Origin: an uncultured Dialister sp. | GTDB lineage: Bacteria; Bacillota; Negativicutes; Veillonellales; Dialisteraceae | Direction: 5' to 3' | NCBI GenBank assembly: GCA_900545785.1 | Contig: URAA01000103.1 | Span: 1-5,059 of the forward strand | Length of the DNA stretch: 5,059 nt | In this document: positions 1 through 5,059 of the stretch, one piece after another | Layout: every line of letters starts with the position of its first letter | Position numbering within the stretch: position 1 is the stretch's first letter | The notes under the pieces: model-generated | Told to the model about the DNA's origin: nothing | Seen by the model: only the letters and a program-made list of their open reading frames with translations | Database searches by the model: none | Made by a program: the position numbers and the translations under genes

Positions 1-30
1 CTGGAGTTCAGACGTGTGCTCTTCCGATCT
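1..30 (+). other. Illumina TruSeq adapter remnant (assembly artefact)
   Basis: These 30 bases match, from memory and without mismatch, the 3' part of the Illumina TruSeq read-2 (index) adapter. They begin CTGGAGTTCAGACG and end in the diagnostic CTCTTCCGATCT that directly precedes a library insert. Genomic sequence therefore starts at base 31. The recognisable CobU homology also begins exactly there, with the codon for the Cys of the family's [D/E]C[LIV]T motif. The segment has no biological role and should be trimmed before annotation. Confidence 0.97.
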
Positions 31-363
31 TGTATCACTATGTATGTGAATAATATTCTGATGGAGCACATGTCCCATACAGAAAATCAAACTCTTGGTG
101 TTGATGATTTAACGGCTTTACAATCTTTTCTCGAAAAAGATTTGGATTTCATGTTTGATTCCATTTCCAAAACAGACAACAAAGAGCTTATTTTTGTTTC
201 AGACGAATTGGGAATGGGCATTGTCCCTGCAAGTGCAATGAGTCGAATATATCGGGATTTAGTAGGTTTGGCAAATCAATATGTTGCCAAGAAATCCGAA
301 CAGGTATATCTTTCGGTTGCAGGGATTACAATAGAGCTCAAAAGTAGAGGAGTGGAGCTATAA
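31..363 (+). CDS. cobU: CobU, adenosylcobinamide kinase / guanylyltransferase, C-terminal part (5' truncated)
   Basis: CobU (CobP) is a cytosolic bifunctional enzyme. It phosphorylates adenosylcobinamide and then transfers GMP from GTP to give Ado-cobinamide-GDP, the substrate of CobS. Only the last 110 codons are present. The fragment opens with CITMYVNNIL, matching the family's [D/E]C(L/V)TxxVTNLL segment near residue 80. It continues with VSDELGMGIVP (fragment residues 56-66), then the SRIYRDLVGLANQ helix (71-83) and the VYLSVAGI strand (92-99); together these are the standard CobU C-terminus. About 80 N-terminal residues are missing, including the P-loop and the guanylylated histidine. 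The cause is the contig end, not visible gene decay: the frame is open up to the TAA. An in-frame GTG at 16-18 lies inside the adapter and is not a real start, and internal ATGs would split the conserved fold. The stop shares one base with the cobQ start (TAATG), so the two genes are probably translationally coupled. Confidence 0.92.
   Translation, partial: CITMYVNNILMEHMSHTENQTLGVDDLTALQSFLEKDLDFMFDSISKTDNKELIFVSDELGMGIVPASAMSRIYRDLVGLANQYVAKKSEQVYLSVAGITIELKSRGVEL
346..352 (+). promoter_or_regulatory. Shine-Dalgarno for cobQ
   Basis: AGAGGAG lies inside the end of cobU, ten bases before the ATG at 363. It supports that start and coupled translation across the TAATG junction. Confidence 0.75.
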
Positions 364-1895
364 TGGGGAAAATTGCAAAAAAGATCATGTTTCAGGGAAC
401 CAGTTCTCACGTGGGAAAAAGCATTTTAACAACTGCTTTTTGCCGAATTTTAACACAAGACGGATATAACACGGCACCGTTTAAAGCACAAAATATGGCT
501 TTAAATTCTTATGTGACACGGTCGGGGGGAGAAATCGGCCGTTCTACCGTAGCACAAGCAGAAGCGGCAGGAGCTGATCCCATTGTGCAAATGAATCCAG
601 TATTATTAAAACCTACCGGAAATTCTTGCTCACAAGTTATTTTATTGGGAAAATCTGTAGGTAATTACAGCGCTTCCGATTATCAAAATAAATACAGCCA
701 GCAAGCATGGGCTTCCGTCAAAGAGAGTCTGGCCTATATGGAAACTCATTATGATGCACTTGTCATTGAAGGCGCGGGCAGCCCTGCAGAAGTCAATTTA
801 AAGAAGAATGATATCGTCAATATGAGAATTGCAAAAGAATGCCAATCTCCCGTATTTTTAATTGCCGATATCGATAGGGGCGGTGCTTTAGCTTCCATAG
901 TAGGTACTTTGGAACTTTTAGATCCGGAAGAACGGGAATTGGTAAAAGGACTTGTTATTAATAAATTCAGGGGAGATATCACTCTTCTCGAACCGGCACT
1001 GACATTCTTAGAAGAACGCACAGGAATTCCTGTTTTAGGCGTAATACCTTATCTGGATAAATTGGGGATTGATGACGAAGATTCAGTATCATTGCAAGAT
1101 ATGCCTAAAGATACGATCATGAAAGATATTCATATCGCGGTGATACAAACTCCGAAAATTTCCAACTTCACAGACTTTGATGCTTTCACTCATGAACCGG
1201 ACGTTAATGTCCGATTTGTACAGCAAGGTGATTTAATCGGAAATCCGGATCTTATTATTCTTCCGGGAAGCAAAAATACAACAGAAGATTTGTTATATTT
1301 GAAACGCCACGGTTATGCTCGGGAGATTCAAGAGTTCGCAGAAAAGGGAACCCCTGTGATAGGTATCTGCGGCGGTTATCAGATGCTTGGAGAAAAAGTC
1401 CGTGATCCGCTTCATGTAGAAAGCAGCAATGATGAGGTGGAAGGACTCGATCTTTTGCCGTACATTACAACCATGCAAGGTGAAAAAAATACATATCAGG
1501 TGGAATTTAATTGTAAAAATTTGCCCTTCCTTGATATGAATTATTCGGGAATCGGCCTTAAGGGCTATGAAATACATATGGGAGAAACCGTATTAACCGG
1601 TTCCGCTCAAGGGTTATTCCATATTGTTCGCCGCAGTAATGAAACCGTGGATGTACAAGATGGATTTATCAATGATGAACATCATGTCTTCGGGACATAT
1701 TGCCACGGCATATTTGATAATGATGATTTACGGCGTTCTATCATTAATGCACTGAGAAAAAGAAAAGGTCTGGAACCTTTTGACGTTCAATTTAAATATC
1801 GCCAATATAAAGAATCGGAATTTGATCGTTTGGCTTCTACCGTACGAAAACATTTTGACATGAAAAAATTTTATGAAATTTTGGAGCGTCAATAA
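363..1895 (+). CDS. cobQ: CobQ (CbiP), adenosylcobyric acid synthase, glutamine-hydrolysing
   Basis: This enzyme uses ATP and glutamine to amidate the b, d, e and g carboxylates of adenosylcobyrinic acid a,c-diamide, giving adenosylcobyric acid, the corrinoid substrate of CbiB. The 510-residue length is typical for the family. The N-terminal synthetase domain has a P-loop-like GTSSHVGKS (residues 12-20). It is followed by CobQ signatures: KAQNMALNSYV (41-51), GGEIGRSTVAQAEAAG (55-70), MNPVLLKP (77-84) and VIEGAGSPAEVNL (134-146), then DIDRGG (169-174). The C-terminal class I-like glutamine amidotransferase domain carries the nucleophile Cys336 in GICGGYQMLG (334-343), GYEIHMG (401-407) and the probable catalytic His448 in TYCHGIFDND (445-454). 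All key motifs are intact, so the enzyme should be active. The ATG at 363 is preceded by a good Shine-Dalgarno and places the P-loop at the usual distance from the N-terminus. The gene ends directly against cbiB with no spacer, in the same frame. Confidence 0.98.
   Translation: MGKIAKKIMFQGTSSHVGKSILTTAFCRILTQDGYNTAPFKAQNMALNSYVTRSGGEIGRSTVAQAEAAGADPIVQMNPVLLKPTGNSCSQVILLGKSVGNYSASDYQNKYSQQAWASVKESLAYMETHYDALVIEGAGSPAEVNLKKNDIVNMRIAKECQSPVFLIADIDRGGALASIVGTLELLDPEERELVKGLVINKFRGDITLLEPALTFLEERTGIPVLGVIPYLDKLGIDDEDSVSLQDMPKDTIMKDIHIAVIQTPKISNFTDFDAFTHEPDVNVRFVQQGDLIGNPDLIILPGSKNTTEDLLYLKRHGYAREIQEFAEKGTPVIGICGGYQMLGEKVRDPLHVESSNDEVEGLDLLPYITTMQGEKNTYQVEFNCKNLPFLDMNYSGIGLKGYEIHMGETVLTGSAQGLFHIVRRSNETVDVQDGFINDEHHVFGTYCHGIFDNDDLRRSIINALRKRKGLEPFDVQFKYRQYKESEFDRLASTVRKHFDMKKFYEILERQ
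1883..1886 (+). promoter_or_regulatory. Shine-Dalgarno for cbiB (supports TTG start)
   Basis: GGAG lies within the last codons of cobQ, nine bases upstream of the TTG at 1896. With the in-frame cobQ stop immediately before it, this site favours TTG as the initiation codon. The first in-frame ATG is codon 55, far inside the conserved protein. Confidence 0.65.
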
Positions 1896-2858
1896 TTGGA
1901 AGCAATTTTTTATGCATTAATTCCGGTTTACGCACTGATTATTGATGCGATTTATGGCGATCCCCGTTCTGACTGGCACCCGGTTGTTCTTATCGGCCGG
2001 GTTATCACATTTTGGGAATCTGAATTATATCCGTCGATAAAAACGACTGAGCATAATATGTTTCTTCGCGGGTGTGTCGTAATGTGCTTGGTGTTTTTTA
2101 CTGTAGGGATGATTGCGGGTATTTTGATTTATCTGGCGAAAGCCGGAGGATTACCGCTGTATATAACAGTAAGTTCCATCATTGTATATTTCACGATTAC
2201 GCCGAGAGCATTAGCCCGTGATGGTTTGGAAATTTATCACCTTCTGAAAGAGGGAAATATGGTATCTGCCCGCAGCCGGCTGTCATGGATCGTGGGACGT
2301 GATACGGATAACCTTGATGAAAGCGAAATTGCGCGGGGAACAATTGAGACCATTGCAGAAAATACAACAGACGGCATTATTTCACCCTTATTTTATTTTC
2401 TCTTTTTAGGCCCTTTGGGAGCTGTACTCTATCGAGCAGGAAATACGATGGATTCCATGTTGGGATATAAAAATGATAAATATCTCTTTTTTGGAAGAGC
2501 AGCTGCCCGGGTTGATGATATTCTAAATTATATCCCTGCACGAATTACCTATCTTCTATTTATTACAGCTGCCTTTATTTTGAGATTGGACTGGAAAAAT
2601 GCTGCTCATACGGGACTTCGTGATGCGCCGAAACATCCCAGTCCCAACGGGGGATATGCGGAAGCAACGGCAGCCGGATCCATGCATATTCGTCTCGGCG
2701 GATATAATTATTATGAAGGAAAACCGGAATTTCGAGAATATATGGGAGATCCCGATAAGATTTTAAAGGCAGAACATATTAAAACATCTATCAAGCTGAT
2801 GTATGTGGCAACCATTGTTTTTGTTCTTGCGGAATCTTTGATTTTGATGGTTTGGTGA
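1896..2858 (+). CDS. cbiB: CbiB, adenosylcobinamide-phosphate synthase (membrane protein)
   Basis: CbiB is an integral membrane amide synthetase that joins (R)-1-amino-2-propanol O-2-phosphate to the f-propionate of adenosylcobyric acid, giving adenosylcobinamide phosphate. The 320 residues match the family length. Family motifs are IDAIYGDPRSDWHPVVLIGR (residues 16-35), TPRALARDGLEIYHLL (102-117), WIVGRDTDNLDESEIARGTI (131-150) followed by ETIAENTTDGIISPLFY (151-167), YRAGNTMDSMLGYKNDKY (179-196), ARVDDILNYIPAR (204-216), DAPKHPSPNGGYAEA (243-257) and LGGYNYYEGK (267-276). Likely membrane segments are near 3-19, 57-82, 87-102, 162-180, 214-230 and 300-319. Translation starts at TTG: the preceding codon is the cobQ stop, and the first in-frame ATG (codon 55) would remove the first membrane segment and the GDP motif. 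The four-base gap to cobS and the neighbouring cobQ and cobD genes, which supply its two substrates, fit the assignment. Confidence 0.97.
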   Translation: MEAIFYALIPVYALIIDAIYGDPRSDWHPVVLIGRVITFWESELYPSIKTTEHNMFLRGCVVMCLVFFTVGMIAGILIYLAKAGGLPLYITVSSIIVYFTITPRALARDGLEIYHLLKEGNMVSARSRLSWIVGRDTDNLDESEIARGTIETIAENTTDGIISPLFYFLFLGPLGAVLYRAGNTMDSMLGYKNDKYLFFGRAAARVDDILNYIPARITYLLFITAAFILRLDWKNAAHTGLRDAPKHPSPNGGYAEATAAGSMHIRLGGYNYYEGKPEFREYMGDPDKILKAEHIKTSIKLMYVATIVFVLAESLILMVW

Positions 2859-2862
2859 TTTC

Positions 2863-3615
2863 ATGAAAAGCTTTTTAGTAGGACTGCAATTCCTTACTCG
2901 GCTCCATTTTTCTACACAAACAGAATGGCAGGAAAAGGATTTCGGGGAAAGCGTCAAATGGTTTCCTGTGATAGGATGGATTGTCGGAATCTTCCTATGT
3001 CTGATTTATCTCTTGATGAAACCTTTAAATACTCCGATTCTTACCGGATTTTTTCTTGTAATTGCAGAATTATTTATAACAGGAGGAACCCTTGCAGACG
3101 GGCTGATGGATTCGTCGGACGGCCTTTTTTCAGGAAGAAGTAAAGAACGCATTCTTGAGATTATGAAAGACAGCTTGGTCGGCTCTTTTGGAATATTATC
3201 TATTCTGATCCTGGTTTTGCTGAAAACTTTTTCATTAGCTTCCGCCATGGAAGGTAATATGTATCTTATCCTTGCGGCAATGCCTATAATAGGCCGTTTA
3301 AATTTAGTATTCAGCGTCTGTGAATATCCTTATGCAAGGCCATATGGATTTGGCAAAGCATTTGCAACATATCATTCTGATTATGCCGTAATCTTTGCGC
3401 TTATAACAGCTGTTCTGCCCTTTTTTTATTTTGGATTTGATTATTTGATATTATTGGGATCAGGTATATTGATTGGATTATATTTGAATCGATGGATCGT
3501 AAAAAAAATCGGCGGTACAACCGGAGATACTTACGGATTTGTAACAGAAATTACGGAAGCACTTATTGCTTTATTATTTGTTTTTTTAGTTAAAGGTAAC
3601 TTATGGCATATTTAA
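2863..3615 (+). CDS. cobS: CobS, adenosylcobinamide-GDP ribazoletransferase (cobalamin synthase)
   Basis: CobS is a polytopic membrane enzyme that condenses Ado-cobinamide-GDP, the product of CobU, with alpha-ribazole or its 5'-phosphate, giving adenosylcobalamin or its phosphate and releasing GMP. The 250-residue length is normal. The sequence begins with LVGLQFLTRL (residues 5-14), typical of the family, then VKWFPVIGWIVG (31-42). The acidic signature DGLMDSSDGLFSGR (79-92) keeps Asp79, Asp83 and Asp86 and is followed by ILEIMKDSLVGSFG (97-110). IIGRLNLV (142-149) and the C-terminal GGTTGDTYGFVTEITEA (217-233) also match. Hydrophobic spans lie near 34-52, 58-75, 109-126, 132-150, 173-190, 193-209 and 229-243. 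One deviation is that the His usual in the TGGxHxDG segment is replaced by Leu77. The ATG follows the cbiB stop by four bases, with only a weak GGTGA as ribosome binding site, so it probably depends on coupling. Its 3' end overlaps the kinase gene by 13 bases. Confidence 0.96.
   Translation: MKSFLVGLQFLTRLHFSTQTEWQEKDFGESVKWFPVIGWIVGIFLCLIYLLMKPLNTPILTGFFLVIAELFITGGTLADGLMDSSDGLFSGRSKERILEIMKDSLVGSFGILSILILVLLKTFSLASAMEGNMYLILAAMPIIGRLNLVFSVCEYPYARPYGFGKAFATYHSDYAVIFALITAVLPFFYFGFDYLILLGSGILIGLYLNRWIVKKIGGTTGDTYGFVTEITEALIALLFVFLVKGNLWHI
3592..3597 (+). promoter_or_regulatory. Shine-Dalgarno for the threonine kinase gene
   Basis: AAAGGT inside the cobS 3' end lies about six bases before the ATG at 3603. 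It supports that start even though the two genes overlap. Confidence 0.6.
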
Positions 3616-4487
3616 TAACTTCTCCCGGTTCATGCGGAGAATTCATTCAGGGATATGCAAAAGGTTCATCCTTTATGGTGACCTGTCCTATTAATCGCTA
3701 TTCCTATGCATTAAGCGGGTTTGATGGTCCCGGTGATACTTTGCCGCCAAAGGCTCAAAAGGCTGTCCGATTGACGCTTAATTATTTACATCATGAAAGC
3801 GACGAAATTGCCATAAAATTAAAGTCTTATATTCCCCGCGGAAAAGGAATGGCTTCCAGTACGGCGGATATCAGTGCAGTCTGTCAGGCGGCCGCAATGA
3901 GTGTAGGCAAACGTTTATCCAATCAGGAAATAGCTGAAATAGCATTGTCTATCGAACCCAGTGATGCTACTTTTTTTGACGGAATTATTGAATTTGATTA
4001 TCGGGAAGGAAAGATTATTCGTGAAATCGGAAAATCACCGGATATGCAAATTTTAATCTATGATTGCGGCGGTGAAATTGATACGATGATTTTTAATTCA
4101 AGAAATGATTTGATAAAACTGCAAAAAAGCAATGAAGCCGATATTGTAAAAGCGATGGATCTTTTCCGAAAAGGAATCAAAACAAATTCTTTAGATTTGA
4201 TAGGGGAGGCAACGACCATCAGTGCTTTTGCCAATCAAAAAATTCTTTATAAAAATCAATTGAACGATTTCTATGAAAAGGGAATGCTTCTCGGTGGAAA
4301 AGGTGTTATTTGCGCTCACAGCGGAACAGTACTGGGACTGATTTTACCTATGGAAATATCTGCTGAAAAAGTAAGAGATGCTTTGTACGATTTTCACCTG
4401 AACATAACATATTTGGATACCGTCCGTGCAGTAAACGAGGGTATGCGTATTACGGAGTGCAGCGACAATGAGTTTAACCGAAAGTAG
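3603..4487 (+). CDS. pduX: PduX-like L-threonine kinase (GHMP family)
   Basis: PduX phosphorylates free L-threonine with ATP to L-threonine O-3-phosphate, which CobD decarboxylates to the aminopropanol phosphate linker of cobalamin. The 294 residues are close to the roughly 300 of the Salmonella enzyme. The start region SPGSCGEFIQG (residues 7-17), followed by VTCPINRYS (26-34), matches the PduX signature (PASCGELIQG, then SCPVDWYS). The GHMP ATP-binding motif is PRGKGMASSTADISA (78-92), and the C-terminal glycine-rich GHMP motif is GVICAHSGTVLGL (234-246). No signal peptide or membrane segment is seen, so it should be cytosolic. The gene overlaps cobS by 13 bases and the next gene, cobD, by 20. 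Direct linkage to the enzyme that uses its product is the strongest argument for threonine kinase rather than another GHMP kinase such as homoserine kinase. The symbol comes from the Salmonella propanediol operon, but no pdu genes are visible here. Substrate identity (Thr versus Ser) is inferred. Confidence 0.9.
   Translation: MAYLITSPGSCGEFIQGYAKGSSFMVTCPINRYSYALSGFDGPGDTLPPKAQKAVRLTLNYLHHESDEIAIKLKSYIPRGKGMASSTADISAVCQAAAMSVGKRLSNQEIAEIALSIEPSDATFFDGIIEFDYREGKIIREIGKSPDMQILIYDCGGEIDTMIFNSRNDLIKLQKSNEADIVKAMDLFRKGIKTNSLDLIGEATTISAFANQKILYKNQLNDFYEKGMLLGGKGVICAHSGTVLGLILPMEISAEKVRDALYDFHLNITYLDTVRAVNEGMRITECSDNEFNRK
4454..4457 (+). promoter_or_regulatory. Shine-Dalgarno for cobD
   Basis: GGAG within the 3' end of the kinase gene lies ten bases before the ATG at 4468. 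It supports a start that lies inside the upstream gene. Confidence 0.6.
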
Positions 4488-5059
4488 ACATGGCGGAGAT
4501 ATATTCGGCATGTCGTCAGAAGAACAGAATAAAACTCTGGATTTCAGTATTAATATTAACCCTTTAGGTTTATCTCCAATGGGCAAGCGAGAATTATTTC
4601 AATTTATTGAAACGGATATTCTGCGCTATCCCGATATAAAATGCAGAGAACTTATAAAAGCTCTGTCTAACAGATATGACATGAAAGAAGATTGTATTTC
4701 TGTCGGAAACGGTGCAACGGAATTGATGTATATGCTTCTTCGTGTATTGAAACCAAAACAGGTTTATATACCTGCACCGGGATTTAGCGAATATAGATTG
4801 TCAGCCGAGTCGGTTGGTGCGGATATTATAGAATTCTTTTTGCTGCCGAATGATAATTTTTCCATTCCTGTAAAAGAATTTGTTCCTAAAATAAAAAGTA
4901 ACTCTGTTATATTTTTGGGAAATCCGAATAATCCCGACGGACAATGCTTATCTGAAGAAGTATTTTCTGCAATTATGGAAACAGCCGCCGAAAGAAACAG
5001 TTTTGTAATTATAGATGAATCTTTTATTGATTTTTTAGGAGATCCATACTCTTATCGCC
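4468..5059 (+). CDS. cobD: CobD, L-threonine-O-3-phosphate decarboxylase, N-terminal part (cut by window end)
   Basis: This is a PLP-dependent, aspartate aminotransferase-fold enzyme related to HisC. It decarboxylates L-threonine O-3-phosphate to (R)-1-amino-2-propanol O-2-phosphate, the amine substrate of CbiB. The frame stays open for 197 codons plus one base to the window edge; the family is usually about 360 residues. Visible motifs are RHGGDIF (residues 7-13), LDFSININPLG (24-34), RYPD (53-56), the phosphate-cradle region VGNGATELMY (79-88), APGFSEY (103-109), FLGNPNNPDG (149-158) and the PLP-pocket strand VIIDESFIDFL (180-190). The PLP-binding lysine lies beyond the edge and cannot be checked. 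The HGG and DFSxNxNPLG motifs separate CobD from HisC, as do the neighbouring cobalamin genes. The ATG at 4468 is chosen because it has a GGAG ten bases upstream and keeps the HGG motif, which the next Met (codon 15) would lose. It overlaps the threonine kinase gene by 20 bases. Pro-Asp-Gly replaces the common Pro-Thr-Gly in the NPNNP loop. Confidence 0.95.
   Translation, partial: MSLTESRHGGDIFGMSSEEQNKTLDFSININPLGLSPMGKRELFQFIETDILRYPDIKCRELIKALSNRYDMKEDCISVGNGATELMYMLLRVLKPKQVYIPAPGFSEYRLSAESVGADIIEFFLLPNDNFSIPVKEFVPKIKSNSVIFLGNPNNPDGQCLSEEVFSAIMETAAERNSFVIIDESFIDFLGDPYSYR

Noticed and set aside
31..363. cobU fragment as a pseudogene or a novel small protein
   Set aside because: Truncation coincides exactly with the adapter boundary and the remaining frame is intact, so an assembly edge explains it without invoking gene decay.
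749..1021. Minus-strand open frame of 90 codons within cobQ
   Set aside because: It lies antisense to the highly conserved CobQ synthetase domain, and its low-complexity Ser/Lys-rich translation resembles no family I recognise. It is a shadow frame.
1293..1577. Minus-strand open frame of 94 codons within cobQ
   Set aside because: It is antisense to the glutamine amidotransferase domain and has no recognisable domain. It is a shadow of cobQ.
1893..1898. Promoter, riboswitch or terminator between genes
   Set aside because: All junctions are overlaps or gaps of at most 4 bases, leaving no room for such elements. Any cobalamin riboswitch would lie upstream of the truncated left end.
2763..3248. 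Three short open frames (two minus, one plus) over the cbiB end and cobS start
   Set aside because: They overlap well-conserved CbiB and CobS coding sequence in other frames, and their translations are Cys/Arg/Lys-rich without domain character.
3888..3895. GCGGCCGC, a NotI-type site that might suggest a cloning junction
   Set aside because: It encodes Ala codons in frame inside the conserved GHMP-kinase helix (CQAAAMS), with continuous homology on both sides, so it is natural sequence.
4344..4586. Minus-strand open frame across the kinase-cobD overlap
   Set aside because: It is antisense to two clear coding regions and has no supporting motif.

Overview
This window is a single, tightly packed plus-strand operon fragment for the late steps of cobalamin (vitamin B12) biosynthesis: nucleotide-loop assembly and aminopropanol attachment. 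The order is cobU (5' truncated), cobQ, cbiB, cobS, a pduX-like L-threonine kinase gene, and cobD (runs off the right edge). Every gene junction is an overlap or a gap of at most 4 bases, and no non-coding stretch is longer than that. No promoter, cobalamin riboswitch, terminator, RNA gene, mobile element or CRISPR array is visible.

The first 30 bases are not genomic. They match the Illumina TruSeq read-2 adapter, so the left edge is an untrimmed contig end. It fuses in frame to cobU and creates a false GTG start inside the adapter. Real sequence starts at base 31, about 80 codons into cobU.

How the genes work together: CobQ amidates adenosylcobyrinic acid a,c-diamide to adenosylcobyric acid. 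The PduX-like kinase makes L-threonine O-3-phosphate, and CobD decarboxylates it to (R)-1-amino-2-propanol O-2-phosphate. CbiB attaches this to adenosylcobyric acid, CobU phosphorylates and then guanylylates the product, and CobS joins the resulting Ado-cobinamide-GDP to alpha-ribazole (phosphate). Both substrates of CbiB are therefore made by enzymes encoded here. Lower-ligand activation (CobT or ArsAB), the CobC phosphatase and corrin-ring synthesis are not in the window.

Organism: the moderately AT-rich composition (roughly 40% GC by eye), Shine-Dalgarno-led starts, a TTG start and the protein sequences suggest a Firmicutes-type anaerobe. Negativicutes (Veillonella, Dialister or Megasphaera relatives) is a plausible but unproven guess. 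The adapter remnant suggests a draft or metagenomic assembly. I found no undescribed system. The points most worth checking are the adapter, the single-stop in-frame abutment of cobQ and cbiB, and a few motif deviations in CobS and CobD.
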